A DNA stretch of 64,000 bases from CAYXDO01 sp964463485 (GCA_964463485.1 CAYXDO010000019.1:1-64000), one strand, 5' to 3'; numbered from the stretch's first letter, positions 47,601-56,160 are shown. The notes: generated by a model from the sequence alone, not told the origin. Numbers and translations are program-made.

Positions 47601-49900
47601 CAACCCTCACTTGCGTCGAATAGGCTCAGCGTCGGCCGATTCCCTGGGGCACAGCCGGCCGGGCCCGGCGAAGTGACAGATACTTCGAGATAGTGCCCCG
47701 CGGGAACCGCGATGGCATACCAATCAGCGTCACCCGCCATCAACGCTCCGCGAAGGAAAACCGGCAGCGCCATCGGATTGGCTTCTGCTAGCGTGTCGTT
47801 CGGCTCTCGCTCGAGCTCCCCTTCGAAAGAACAGGTCGCAGAGCATCCGTCGCCCGAATCCAGATTCCCGTCGTCGCAAGACTCGCCGATGCGAGTCTCC
47901 TCGAGTCCGTTGCCACACTCGGGGTCGCGAACCTCGATGAATACGACGTAGTCCCCGACGCTGGTGTTGTAGGGCGAGACCTCGACCAAGTAGTCGCCCG
48001 CTTCCAAATCACCCACGGCCAGGCTCGAGCAAAACTGTCCGCCCGTGCCGCCGTCGTCGTTGCGGGCGACGACGTTGAGTTGGGAGTCATAGACCGTGAT
48101 GATCGAGTCCACCACGCACTCGGTATGAGCGACGATCCCCTGTCCATCGGCTACGGAAACCAAGAACCAGTCCGACTCACCCTGCACGGAGATGCGGCCG
48201 GCCACGCCGGTACCATCACCCGCCAACACCATTGGCGAGGTCGAGGAGGTGTTCACGTCCTTGGCGATGAACGCCCGCACCGAAATCAGGACCGACGTAG
48301 CCTCGGAAACGGCATTCGTGGCGTGTAACTGCAGGGTCGCCGCCCCGGTCACGGGCAGCGCATACTCTCCGGAGGCCGTTCCGGGAAATCCGGAGTCGAT
48401 CACTCCGTCGACCCAAAGCTCCACGTGGTCCGCGCTCGACGTGGACCAGGTGACCGTCACGACCGTCGATGTGCCTACGTAGCTCGATGGGTCCGCGCTG
48501 AGCTCGACGATCGTCGCAGGAGCGTGAACCCGAACGTCGACCACCTGAGTCGCCTCTCCGAACGCGTTGGTGGCTCGAAGGGTGAACCGCTCAGTGCCCG
48601 TGCTGGTCAACGTGACACTCAGCGACCCTGTTGCCGCGATGGTACCGGTGCCGGCAAAAAGGTGCGCTCCGGTACGATCCGAGATTTCGATACCGGTGGC
48701 ACGGTCCGTGGTCCAACTCAGAGTGGAGCTCCCGCCGACGAGCACCTCCGAGGGCGCCGCGCCGAAGCTCACCACCGATACGGTCGGTATCTCCACGTTC
48801 ACCGTCACCATCGACGTACTCTCTCCGGCCGGATTTTTCGCCGTAAGCGTGTAACTCACCATGCCGGCCACGGTCGATGAAGTCGTGAAGCTCCCGCTCG
48901 AAGCGGACGAACCGTGCAAAACGCGCCCACTCTTCGAAATCTCGATCCCATCGGGTGCATTCGAGACATCCCAAGCCAACACGAAGCTCGCCCCCACGTC
49001 GACCGTCGATGGCGTCGCCGTGAACGAATTGATATGGGCGCCCTCGGGTGGGTTGACCGTCAGCGTGACCATCGCCGTGTCCGACTCGGACTGCTCGTTG
49101 GTCGCGGTGAGCGTGTACGTCGTGTTCGCAACCGGTGACACCGAGCGCGAACCGGTGAGCTCCGATCCCCGATAGACTTCCTGAGCTCCGTCCGAAATTA
49201 CGAGCTGAGTTGCCCGGAGTACGGCCCATTCGAGAGTCGCCGATCCTCCGATGTCGATGGCCATCGGCGTCACCGTGAACGAGCTGATCGAAGGCGCCGT
49301 ATTCACGGCTACGCTCACGGTGCGGGTGACTGGCCCGCCGACACCTGTCGCCTCGAGTGTGTACGTCGTCGTCATCGTCGGCGACACCATCACGCTGCCT
49401 GAAAGCTCCGTCGTGGAGAGCACCTCCGTGGGTCCTGCGGTGATCTTCGCGGACTCTCCGTTTCGGACCACGTACGAAAGCGTCGACGATCCTCCGAGAT
49501 CGATGGATGTCGGGTCGGCCGCAAATGTCTCGATCGAGACGTTGAGGACGGCTGGATCGACTTCGACGATGAGGTCGCGCGTCGTCACTCCTCCCTCACC
49601 CGTGGCCGACAGCGTGAAAGTCGTACGCTCAGTCAGTTGGGAGGACGTCGCGGTGCCCTTCAAAATCGCGGTCGTCGCGAGCACCGAGCCCCCTGGGCTC
49701 GAGTCGATCTTCACACTCGTCGCGTCCTTGACCTCGTAGGTCAGGAGCACGGAGCCGCCAGATGTGACTCTGGACGAAGCCGCAGTGAACGTGACGATGC
49801 TCGGCTTGGGCTTTGCCGGCTCCTCGTCGTCTCCGCAGCCATACGCAGCGAACATGGACGCGAGCGCGGTCAACCCGATCGGAAGTCTGAAGGATCTCAT
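44648..49900 (-). CDS. Giant lipoprotein: Ig-like, PPC-like and disulfide repeats
   Basis: 1750 residues from ATG 49900 (MRSFRLPIGLTALASMFAAYGC). Lipobox AYGC, then about six Ig/Big-like beta repeats of about 90 residues (VTFTAASSRVTSGGSVLLTYEV, then FAADPTSIDLGGSSTLSYVV). From about residue 600 it alternates PPC-like beta domains (with motif DWYAIAVPAGHYLEVSV and SGDVT-like turns) and seven copies of the disulfide motif CGNG.LE.GE.CDDGN..SGDGC...C. No catalytic site seen. Likely a surface adhesin or matrix protein; the modular design is typical of myxobacteria. An upstream in-frame ATG at 50062 adds no signal and is rejected. Confidence 0.85.
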   Translation of the reverse strand: MRSFRLPIGLTALASMFAAYGCGDDEEPAKPKPSIVTFTAASSRVTSGGSVLLTYEVKDATSVKIDSSPGGSVLATTAILKGTATSSQLTERTTFTLSATGEGGVTTRDLIVEVDPAVLNVSIETFAADPTSIDLGGSSTLSYVVRNGESAKITAGPTEVLSTTELSGSVMVSPTMTTTYTLEATGVGGPVTRTVSVAVNTAPSISSFTVTPMAIDIGGSATLEWAVLRATQLVISDGAQEVYRGSELTGSRSVSPVANTTYTLTATNEQSESDTAMVTLTVNPPEGAHINSFTATPSTVDVGASFVLAWDVSNAPDGIEISKSGRVLHGSSASSGSFTTSSTVAGMVSYTLTAKNPAGESTSMVTVNVEIPTVSVVSFGAAPSEVLVGGSSTLSWTTDRATGIEISDRTGAHLFAGTGTIAATGSLSVTLTSTGTERFTLRATNAFGEATQVVDVRVHAPATIVELSADPSSYVGTSTVVTVTWSTSSADHVELWVDGVIDSGFPGTASGEYALPVTGAATLQLHATNAVSEATSVLISVRAFIAKDVNTSSTSPMVLAGDGTGVAGRISVQGESDWFLVSVADGQGIVAHTECVVDSIITVYDSQLNVVARNDDGGTGGQFCSSLAVGDLEAGDYLVEVSPYNTSVGDYVVFIEVRDPECGNGLEETRIGESCDDGNLDSGDGCSATCSFEGELEREPNDTLAEANPMALPVFLRGALMAGDADWYAIAVPAGHYLEVSVTSPGPAGCAPGNRPTLSLFDASEGWLASGQPTPGVCELIGPTTSTTTVQMPAGTYYVRVMGTDPADLPRYHLFAATIAPGCGNGYRDSGEACDDGNGVAGDGCDSSCQLEIVGSFIGPQAGNQSATGGFPAGGSAIFQIVMGARGYLRAETFVPGPPDCAAASANESDTVVTLYDDQWNVVARDDEGGVGHCSLIPSRAIEAGTYFLHVTPYVAGASIPVFTLVVRLEGEGCGNGVLEAGETCDDGNSTNGDGCDFQCRAEGLAEAEPNDVYTTAQTALPARYIGTIGGSDVTDFYAVGVSDGGHVLASVATEVVGSCQLEPLDLTFFGPDGTTVLAHASGGSGSAACSSLHPNLDPEVRSLAAGRYYLAVTPTNLLPGAEVYYLDVDVVSPGCGNAVSEGTEQCDDGNLDSGDGCDPLCNIEVIGLYAYPNPGGRQSFVDSILVAGTIDRYGIEMGTVGILRVETFSDSVAGTCTFDSVVRLYDSQGNTVDTDDDDGVGTCSLIVGRRLEVGSYLLTVEDFGNDGTIPTYEIVFEAIAADVCGNALLEAGEECDDGNLADSDGCSAACENEVDASYLFPVPGGAQVFTSSIAPVGGHRTFELVIDEPMYLHAETFEDALAGTCASVDTLVDLLDSQGGLLTSNDDGGIGNCSLISDYRLGAGRYFLRVVDYGNNNVIPRFDLLISGTEADICGNGLLEPGEVCDDGNISSGDGCAADCTYEVAGSVSTSQTVSADLSAGAVRVFEVVVTAGQSIEAITHDVGDVGACTNGTRLRLLDSTFTELVSSTVGGPGTCAAILVPESTEATSLLAGSYYLVVEPITELATHLVEMDIIILDPGCGNGVLETGEECDDGNSISGDGCSDLCVFEGVAEVEPNNSTATANDSGLVSAGEVHISGSHPAGVADQDFFRFEVPTGQTLNLTAHTYSQAGNPASICPPAAGLDTAVALYDAAGVRLVRNDDASPGNYCSLITRSLAAGVYYVEVEYWNYPSPPSSLQSYFLQISLAP

Positions 49901-50124
49901 TAGGGTCTGGCTCGATAACATGGACTCGGCAGGGCTGAAAAGGGTTGAAACGGAGGTCGTCGATTTCGATGGAACCGAGGCGCGGCGAGTGGGTGTCGAT
50001 CCAACCGGCTCGGGTTGCGCGCCAAAATCGCCCTCATTGTCGCACTCATCGCGTCCGGCCACGAGAAATGGCCGAGTCGAAGGGGGATCGTGCCATGCGC
50101 CGGCAGGTTTGATAACGTGCGCGC

Positions 50125-50889
50125 GTGAAGTTGCAGACCGTGGCCGAGATCATGAATCGCGTGGAGGTCTCCGACGAGCCGGTCGTGGCGTTCGACTGCG
50201 ATGGCACCCTTTGGTCCGGCGACGTGGGTGAAGATCTGTACGACGAACAAGTACGCTCTGGGTTGTTTCGGCCCCTTGCGTACGAAGCGATGCGGGCAGA
50301 AGCCGTGAGGCACGGCTTCGACCCGTCCGGCCCCGCGCCCGAGCTCGCCCGACGCCTCCATGCGTTGGAAGCGCGGGGCGAATATCCCCAAGAGCAGCTC
50401 TACGAGCTCATGGCTTGGGCCTTGGCAGGCCACACCCGCGCGGAAGTTCGGGCGACCGTCACGGACGTCCTCACTTCGGCCAAGATCATTCAGAGGGTAC
50501 GGCCAGAGACGCGCGAGCTGCTCTCTCGCCTGCGTGGGCGGGGGTATCGACTGATCGCCGTGAGCGCCTCGACACGCCCCCTCATCGAGGTCGCGCTCGA
50601 GCTGCTCCGCATCGAGACCCACACCATTTGCGCCGCCACGCCTCTGTGGGCCGAAGACCTCATGCTGCCCGATGTCCATCGCCCCATCCCCTACGGCCCT
50701 GGAAAGGTGCACACGCTCCGCGAGGTCGTCGATGACACGAGGGTCGCCGTGGCATTGGGGGACAATGGCTTCGACGCCGATATGTTGCGGCTCGCGAGGG
50801 TGCCCATCGCCGTACATCCGAAGGACGCGCTCCGCGCCGCCGCCCATGACATCCCCGGCCTCGTGGAGCTTGACGCGCGCGACGGCTAG
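50125..50889 (+). CDS. HAD-family phosphatase (SerB/PchP-like)
   Basis: 254 residues from GTG 50125. HAD motifs: nucleophile FDCDGTLWSG, Ser/Thr in VSASTRP, Lys in GPGKVHTL, and GDNGFDADML. The layout resembles phosphoserine or phosphocholine/phosphoethanolamine phosphatases. Its stop is 15 bases before eutB. If it cleaves phosphoethanolamine it would feed ethanolamine to EutBC; the substrate is an inference from position. Confidence 0.82.
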   Translation: MKLQTVAEIMNRVEVSDEPVVAFDCDGTLWSGDVGEDLYDEQVRSGLFRPLAYEAMRAEAVRHGFDPSGPAPELARRLHALEARGEYPQEQLYELMAWALAGHTRAEVRATVTDVLTSAKIIQRVRPETRELLSRLRGRGYRLIAVSASTRPLIEVALELLRIETHTICAATPLWAEDLMLPDVHRPIPYGPGKVHTLREVVDDTRVAVALGDNGFDADMLRLARVPIAVHPKDALRAAAHDIPGLVELDARDG

Positions 50890-50904
50890 ATCGACAACCG
50901 CACC

Positions 50905-52287
50905 GTGCCGTTCACCGCGCGCGTCCACGGCGAGCACTTCACCTTCCCGACGTTGAAGGACGTCCTCGCTCGCGCCAACGAGCTCCGCTCGGGCGACCGC
51001 CAGGCCGGGCTCGCCGCCCGCTCGATGCGTGAGATGGCCGCGGCCAAACGCGTGCTGGCCGAGGTCACGCTCGCCCAACTCTTCGAGGCGCCTTCGGTCC
51101 CCTACGAAAAGGACGAAGTCACCCGCGTCTGCGTCGACGGGCTCGACAAACACGCCTATCAGCGCGTCTCGACGTGGTCGGTCGCCGAGCTCCGCGAGTG
51201 GATCCTCGATGACAAGACCACCGGTGAAGACATTTCCAGCACCTCCCGCGGACTCAGCCCCGAAATGGTCGCAGCCGTCGCCAAGTTGATGTCCAACATG
51301 GACCTCGTCATCGCCGGCCGAAAAATGCGCGTGGTCGTGCGCTGTAATGCGACCCTCGGGCTCAAGGGGCGAATCTCGAGTCGATTGCAACCCAACCACC
51401 CGACCGACGACGTCGCCGGAGTCCTGGCGGCGGTGAAAGACGGACTCAGCTTCGGAAACGGTGACGCGGTGATCGGTGTGAACCCATCGACTGGGAGTGT
51501 GCAGAGCACCGTCGACATCCTGAAGTCGGTGAAGGACTTGATGCGTAGATATCGAGTCCCTACTCAGAACTGCGTGCTCTCTCACGTGACCATCCAGATG
51601 GAAGCCGTCCGCCGAGGCGCTCCACTCGATCTCATGTTCCAGTCGATCGCCGGCAGCGAAGGCGCCAACCGCAATTTCGGAATTTCCGTGTCGGTGCTCG
51701 ACGAAGCTCACGATCTGGCTCGGCGCGAAGGCACCGCGGAAGGCCCGAACGTCATGTACTTCGAGACCGGGCAAGGCACCGCGCTCTCCGCCAACGCCCA
51801 CCACGACACCGATCAAGTCACGATGGAAGCGCGCGCCTACGGGTTGGCCCGTCGCTACGAGCCTTTCCTCCTGAACTCGGTCGTGGGATTCATAGGTCCT
51901 GAGTACCTGCGGGACGCCAAGGAAATCACTCGCGCGGGCCTCGAAGACCACTTCATGGGAAAGCTCAGCGGCATCTCCATGGGTTGCGATGCCTGCTACA
52001 CCAACCACGCGGTCGCCGATCAAAACGACCAGGAGAACCTCGAGATGCTCCTCGCGTCCGCCGGCGTGAATTATCTGATGGGCATCCCGATGGGCGACGA
52101 CGTGATGCTGAATTACCAGACGACCTCGTTTCACAATAACGCCGCTCTCCGCGAAATCTACGGGCTCAAGCCCACGCCTGAGTTTGAAGCCTGGCTCGAA
52201 CGCATGGGGCTCTGGCGCAACGGCCGACTCACCGACCGCGCGGGCGACCCGTCCGTGTTCGAACGCGAGTTCGGGGGATCCAGATGA
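50905..52287 (+). CDS. eutB: Ethanolamine ammonia-lyase large subunit
   Basis: 460 residues from GTG 50905, close to the usual about 453. Family blocks: GRKMRVVVRCNATLGLKGRISSRLQPNHPTDD, FGNGDAVIGVNPSTGSV, SHVTIQMEAVRRGAPLDLMFQSIAGSEGAN, YFETGQGTALSA, GKLSGISMGCDACYTNHAVADQND, MGDDVMLNYQTTSFHN. Cobalamin-dependent: converts ethanolamine to acetaldehyde and ammonia with EutC. Overlaps eutC by ATGA. Confidence 0.98.
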   Translation: MPFTARVHGEHFTFPTLKDVLARANELRSGDRQAGLAARSMREMAAAKRVLAEVTLAQLFEAPSVPYEKDEVTRVCVDGLDKHAYQRVSTWSVAELREWILDDKTTGEDISSTSRGLSPEMVAAVAKLMSNMDLVIAGRKMRVVVRCNATLGLKGRISSRLQPNHPTDDVAGVLAAVKDGLSFGNGDAVIGVNPSTGSVQSTVDILKSVKDLMRRYRVPTQNCVLSHVTIQMEAVRRGAPLDLMFQSIAGSEGANRNFGISVSVLDEAHDLARREGTAEGPNVMYFETGQGTALSANAHHDTDQVTMEARAYGLARRYEPFLLNSVVGFIGPEYLRDAKEITRAGLEDHFMGKLSGISMGCDACYTNHAVADQNDQENLEMLLASAGVNYLMGIPMGDDVMLNYQTTSFHNNAALREIYGLKPTPEFEAWLERMGLWRNGRLTDRAGDPSVFEREFGGSR

Positions 52288-53135
52288 ACGACGACCTCAG
52301 AGCCCTGATTCGAAGTGTCGTCGCCGACGTGATCAAAGAAGTCGTCGCCGAGTCCACCCCCGAAGAGCCGGAGCCTCCCCCCGCCCTCGTTCGTGGCCCA
52401 AAACATCGCCAAATGCCGCCTTGGCGCTCGACCGGTGCCGTGGAGCAACTTAGAGGCTCCACACCAGCTCGCATCGCCACCGGCCGCACCGGCGCCCGCT
52501 ACCTCACCGAGAGCTACCTCGGCCTGCGCGCCGACCACGCGATCGCCATCGACGCGGTGGAATCTCAGATCACCGAAACCTGGCCCGGGCAACACGGGTT
52601 CCTCGCCCTGCGAAGCCGCGCCAGAGACCACCAGGACTTCCTCCTCCACCCCGATCACGGAAGGCGCCTGGACGACACTTCCCGTGCCAAGTGCGACAAA
52701 GAAGCCGACAAAGGCGCCGACATTCAAATCATCGCCGGCGATGGGCTCTCTGCCATCGCTTTGATGGAGAATGGTCCGCCGCTCATCGACGCCCTCCAGA
52801 GAGAGTTTGCGGCCGCTGGCTTCCGCGTGGGGCGCCCCTTGTTCGTGAAGTATTCACGAATCGGAGTACAAGACGAAGTCGGAGTCATTACTCAGGCCAA
52901 AGCGACGGCGATCATCGTCGGCGAAAGGCCTGGCCTCGGCACCGGCGACTCACTGTCAATCTATACAGCGTTCGGACCGAAGCTCGGGCAGGACAACTCC
53001 GAAAAGGATTGCATCTCCAATGTTCGGACCCTCGGGTTTGAACCCAACAGAGCCGCCGCGCGCTGCGCCGAGCTCATGAAGGCGACCTTCGCCGCAGGCG
53101 GGGGCGGGGTGAAGCTCGTCGCCCACGGGACCTGA
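52284..53135 (+). CDS. eutC: Ethanolamine ammonia-lyase small subunit
   Basis: 283 residues. The N-terminal helix DLRALIRSVVADVIKEVV resembles the amphipathic encapsulation peptide of known EutC proteins, followed by a Pro/Glu linker. Core blocks: RIATGRTGARYLTESYLGLRADHAIAIDAV, LIDALQREFAAAGFRVG, VKYSRIGVQDEVG, IIVGERPGLGTGDSLSIYTAFGP, DCISNVR and the C-terminal GGGGVKL. Forms the holoenzyme with EutB and binds B12. Three bases from eutL. Confidence 0.97.
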   Translation: MNDDLRALIRSVVADVIKEVVAESTPEEPEPPPALVRGPKHRQMPPWRSTGAVEQLRGSTPARIATGRTGARYLTESYLGLRADHAIAIDAVESQITETWPGQHGFLALRSRARDHQDFLLHPDHGRRLDDTSRAKCDKEADKGADIQIIAGDGLSAIALMENGPPLIDALQREFAAAGFRVGRPLFVKYSRIGVQDEVGVITQAKATAIIVGERPGLGTGDSLSIYTAFGPKLGQDNSEKDCISNVRTLGFEPNRAAARCAELMKATFAAGGGGVKLVAHGT

Positions 53136-53138
53136 CTC

Positions 53139-53825
53139 ATGCGATCACTGGTTCCTCTTCGACCCAAGATACTGACTTGTCGGCAACTCGACCAAGTGGA
53201 CCCTCAGCTGGCCGCTTCCCTCGGGCTCGACCCCGCACGCCATGTCTCTGCGGGCTTCGTAACTTGCGACCAAGACGACTCGATGTACGCGGCTCTCGAT
53301 CACGCGACGAAGTTCGCCGACGTCGACGTCGTCTACGCGAAGTCCTTCTACGCCGGAGCCGGCAACGCCTCCGGCCCGACCTCGGGTGAGATCCTCGGCG
53401 TCATCGCCGGTCCGCACCCCGACGAGGTCGCTGAGGGTCTGTGGGCCCTCCGAGCCGCGCTCGAAAAGTCGATCTGCTTTTACGTCTTCGAAGGCACCCA
53501 AGGTCCGGCGTTCTTTCCACACGTCATCACTCAGTCCGGCCGGTATCTGGCGCCTCTGGCCGACGTGAGCCCCGGTGAGCCGATTGCTTACCTCATCGCG
53601 ACGCCGACCGAAGCGATGATTGGCCTAGATGCCGCCCTGAAACGGGCTCGCACGCGCCTGACCAAATTCTTCGGGCCGCCGACAGAAACGAACTTTGGGG
53701 GTGGGTATTTGGTGGGGGCATTGGCCGACGTAGAAGCGGCGGCTTCTGCGTTCACCGAGGCTATTCATGAGGTCGTCGGCTCACCCAAAGCGGGCATGAT
53801 TCGACCTTCGCGCGAGCGCCGCTGA
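53139..53825 (+). CDS. eutL: Ethanolamine microcompartment shell protein EutL
   Basis: 228 residues, usual for EutL (two fused BMC domains, circularly permuted, trimer with a gated pore). Markers: LGLDPARHVSAGFVTCDQDDSMYAALDHATKFADVDVVYAKSFYAG, SGEILGVIAGPHPDEVAEGL, and the C-terminal FGGGYLVGALADVEAA. It follows eutC by 3 bases. No other BMC shell gene is in the window. Confidence 0.96.
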   Translation: MRSLVPLRPKILTCRQLDQVDPQLAASLGLDPARHVSAGFVTCDQDDSMYAALDHATKFADVDVVYAKSFYAGAGNASGPTSGEILGVIAGPHPDEVAEGLWALRAALEKSICFYVFEGTQGPAFFPHVITQSGRYLAPLADVSPGEPIAYLIATPTEAMIGLDAALKRARTRLTKFFGPPTETNFGGGYLVGALADVEAAASAFTEAIHEVVGSPKAGMIRPSRERR

Positions 53826-53831
53826 CCGAGC

Positions 53832-54824
53832 TCATCCCTTGATTCGCATGCCTTCGAGCGACGACAAGTCGCGCAAGAGCACCGTCCGAACGCCCTCGTC
53901 GACCGAGCTTCGGAGCGCCTTCAGCTTGGCTCCGTCCTTGGTCTTCGTCTCCGCCGAGTACAATCGATTCGCGGTGCCAAAGTCATTCACGTGGTCGCGA
54001 CCGGCTTGTCCGACCGCCGAGTTGCCATGTCCCACGAGCGACAGCGAGTCGTCCCCGTCTCCGCCGAATACCAGATTCTCTTCACCGGCCACGGCGACCT
54101 TGTCGTTTCCGCCCATCCCGAAGACCTTGTTCTTCGAGCCGACCGATCGCACCGTGTCGTTGCCGTCGCCTGCGTCCAGCTCGTTGTGGTCGCCCGCCGA
54201 GATCAGCGTGTCCGCTTCGTTTCCACCAAAGACTTTGTTGGAGTCTCCAAGACTATGGACCTCGTCCTTGCCTAGTCCCGCGTCGACGCGGTTCGAGTCG
54301 CCGAAAGAGGCAATTCGGTCATTGCCACGGCGCCCGAGCAGCTCGTTCGACTGACCCCAGCTTCGAATCGTATCGTTGCCGGTGCCGCCGTCGATCTTCG
54401 ATCCACTCGACCCGTTCTGGATCGAGTCATGCCCGTCGCCGCCGAGCACCGTCGAGCGATCGCCGAAGTTGGTGATTCGATCGCGACCGCGACCGCCGCT
54501 CACGTAGGAGTCCTTGGCGTAGTTGAGGATCGTGTCGTTGCCTTGGCCGCCTTCGACGCGGACTTTCACATCCACACTCTTGTCGATCGTGATGTTGTCC
54601 TTGCCTTCGCCGCCTTTGATCGTGAGTCGCGAGAGTTGGTCTGCTGTGTATCGGTGCTTCTGGCCATTGACGTCGACTTCGTAGAGGCCGTCTCTGCCTT
54701 TGCTGACGCGGATCTTGTCGTCGCCTTTGCCGGCATCCAATACCGTCGGGGCGCGAAGCGTGGGGAGCGGGAGCGATTTCGTGGTGTCGGGCTTGGGGTG
54801 GTTGAGTTTGCCGATGGTCGTCAT
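53832..54824 (-). CDS. RTX-like repeat protein
   Basis: 330 residues from ATG 54824; AAGGAGG lies 6 bases upstream. An 18-residue repeat recurs about twelve times, e.g. GTGNDTIRSWGQSNELLG, GLGKDEVHSLGDSNKVFG, and GDGNDTVRSVGSKNKVFG. Each unit pairs a GxGxDxI half, as in RTX Ca-binding nonapeptides, with a S.GDSNKVFG half. No Sec signal; RTX proteins leave by type I secretion with a C-terminal signal, which is possible here but no exporter genes are in the window. The N-terminus MTTIGKLNHPK resembles that of the Ala-rich protein at 59776. Confidence 0.82.
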   Translation of the reverse strand: MTTIGKLNHPKPDTTKSLPLPTLRAPTVLDAGKGDDKIRVSKGRDGLYEVDVNGQKHRYTADQLSRLTIKGGEGKDNITIDKSVDVKVRVEGGQGNDTILNYAKDSYVSGGRGRDRITNFGDRSTVLGGDGHDSIQNGSSGSKIDGGTGNDTIRSWGQSNELLGRRGNDRIASFGDSNRVDAGLGKDEVHSLGDSNKVFGGNEADTLISAGDHNELDAGDGNDTVRSVGSKNKVFGMGGNDKVAVAGEENLVFGGDGDDSLSLVGHGNSAVGQAGRDHVNDFGTANRLYSAETKTKDGAKLKALRSSVDEGVRTVLLRDLSSLEGMRIKG

Positions 54825-54930
54825 GGTGAGTCCTCCTTGGGAAGTTGGAGCTTCCCAAAGCACCTCCGCGACCAAGACGCGCTAACCCAATTTCATTGAT
54901 GATTTCCGTTTTTGTCCGGCACCACCGGCC

Positions 54931-54985
54931 GTTCGTTCGGCCCCCGTCCGTTCGTTCGGCCCCCGTCCGTTCGTCCGGCCCCGCC
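54931..54985. repeat. 19-bp tandem repeat, GTTCGTTCGGCCCCCGTCC
   Basis: Two perfect head-to-tail copies (54931-54949, 54950-54968) and a third diverged copy. Preceded by GTCCGGC and followed by GCCGGCC, so the whole spacer is able to fold. Located after the stop of the L,D-transpeptidase gene. Similar GTCCGG-rich spacers occur at 59884 and 63012. Confidence 0.8.
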
Positions 54986-55012
54986 GGCCTGGCGGCCCGC
55001 CGCCTCCGACCC

Positions 55013-56086
55013 TCAAGGCTTCTTCTGATACGCCCCGAGCTCCCCGCTGACGTATCCGAACATCAACGCGCGCCCGGCGTCGGTGGGGCGGTCGCTGAGA
55101 CCTGCCGCGAGGATCTTCTCTTCGAGCGCCTCGCTCTGCGCCATGTTCCGGTTGATCGAGACCTTCGAGCCCGCCTCGCAGTACTTCTCGTGGAACTCGA
55201 GAATGTTCGCGCCACTCATCCGCAAACAGCCGTGCGAAGCGGCATGACCGAGCTCTGGCTCTTCGTGGGCTGGCACGCCGTGAATGTACTCGGAGTACGC
55301 TCCGAGGGAGAGTTTGAGAATACCCATCGGATTGTGAATCCCGGGCGCGACGGGCTTCGCGTTCGCCGCCCACGCGCTCGCGGGAGGGTTCCAAGGCCGT
55401 CGCGGCAAAACTTCGCTGATACGAAACGAGTTGCCGACCGTCGGATACTGAGCGGTGCCCGGTGAAGTCAAATACCGCGCGACCGGCTCGCCGGCCGAGT
55501 CGAGGACGTAAATCCGCGCCTTCGATGAGTTTGCGATGTCGACGACGATGTCGAACTGAGCCCGCTTGCTCCCCTGGGCGACCGCGGCGCTCTTGTGCGC
55601 CGTGATCGCCTCATGGGCCGCGGCGTCGAGCGCTCTGACCGTCGCTGCGTCCAACTTGCCGGTCACGGCCAGCCCCGAACGAACGCCCTGGAAACTCTTG
55701 AGCGCGGCCTCCGTCTTCGGACCGAACGCCCGGTCGACGTCCGCGGTCGTCGGGAGCAGCCCGAGGCTGTACAACAGCGTCTGAACGACCCCCACCGCGT
55801 CATTCTTCGGAATGCCACGCTTCATCGCTGGCGCAACGCCTTCTGCGATCGCGACCAACGATGGGTTGTTCTTGAAGGCCTTGGTGCCGAGGGCCGTGGA
55901 AGCGGGAAGACCGCCGCTCCGCCCCACGCCAGGGCTCGGTATCGTGCTCGGCAGCGGGGTCGTTCGCGGACCGAGAGAAGGCTCCGGAGTCGCCGGGGGA
56001 GCGACGGCGGGCTGCGCCAGAGACTCACCCGATGGTTGGATCGGCGCCACACCGTTGGAACCACCTGTAACGTTCGCGAGGGGCAT
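55013..56086 (-). CDS. L,D-transpeptidase (YkuD) with peptidoglycan-binding domain
   Basis: 357 residues. The N-terminal about 75 residues are Pro/Ser/Gly-rich with no signal peptide. A PG-binding-1-type helical domain follows at about 85-155 (AVGVVQTLLYSLGLLPTTADVDRAFGPKTEAALKSFQ). Then the YkuD catalytic domain: IHGVPAHEEPELGHAASHGCLRMSGANILEF, with the SHGCLR catalytic Cys and His. Such enzymes cross-link peptidoglycan or attach lipoproteins. The lack of a Sec signal is odd for a periplasmic enzyme. Confidence 0.9.
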   Translation of the reverse strand: MPLANVTGGSNGVAPIQPSGESLAQPAVAPPATPEPSLGPRTTPLPSTIPSPGVGRSGGLPASTALGTKAFKNNPSLVAIAEGVAPAMKRGIPKNDAVGVVQTLLYSLGLLPTTADVDRAFGPKTEAALKSFQGVRSGLAVTGKLDAATVRALDAAAHEAITAHKSAAVAQGSKRAQFDIVVDIANSSKARIYVLDSAGEPVARYLTSPGTAQYPTVGNSFRISEVLPRRPWNPPASAWAANAKPVAPGIHNPMGILKLSLGAYSEYIHGVPAHEEPELGHAASHGCLRMSGANILEFHEKYCEAGSKVSINRNMAQSEALEEKILAAGLSDRPTDAGRALMFGYVSGELGAYQKKP

Positions 56087-56160
56087 GCTCCGTTATCGCA
56101 CATCCGAGCCTCACGTCGCGTCTTTCGAGCCCTTGACGCGGCCAGGCCTCGGATCTATTG

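Noticed and set aside
49900..52134. Large minus-strand frame opposite eutB and the HAD gene
   Set aside because: Low-complexity, His/Asp/Val-rich shadow of clear plus-strand genes in a high-GC genome.
54931..54985. CRISPR-like direct repeats
   Set aside because: The 19-bp units are adjacent with no spacers and there are no cas genes.
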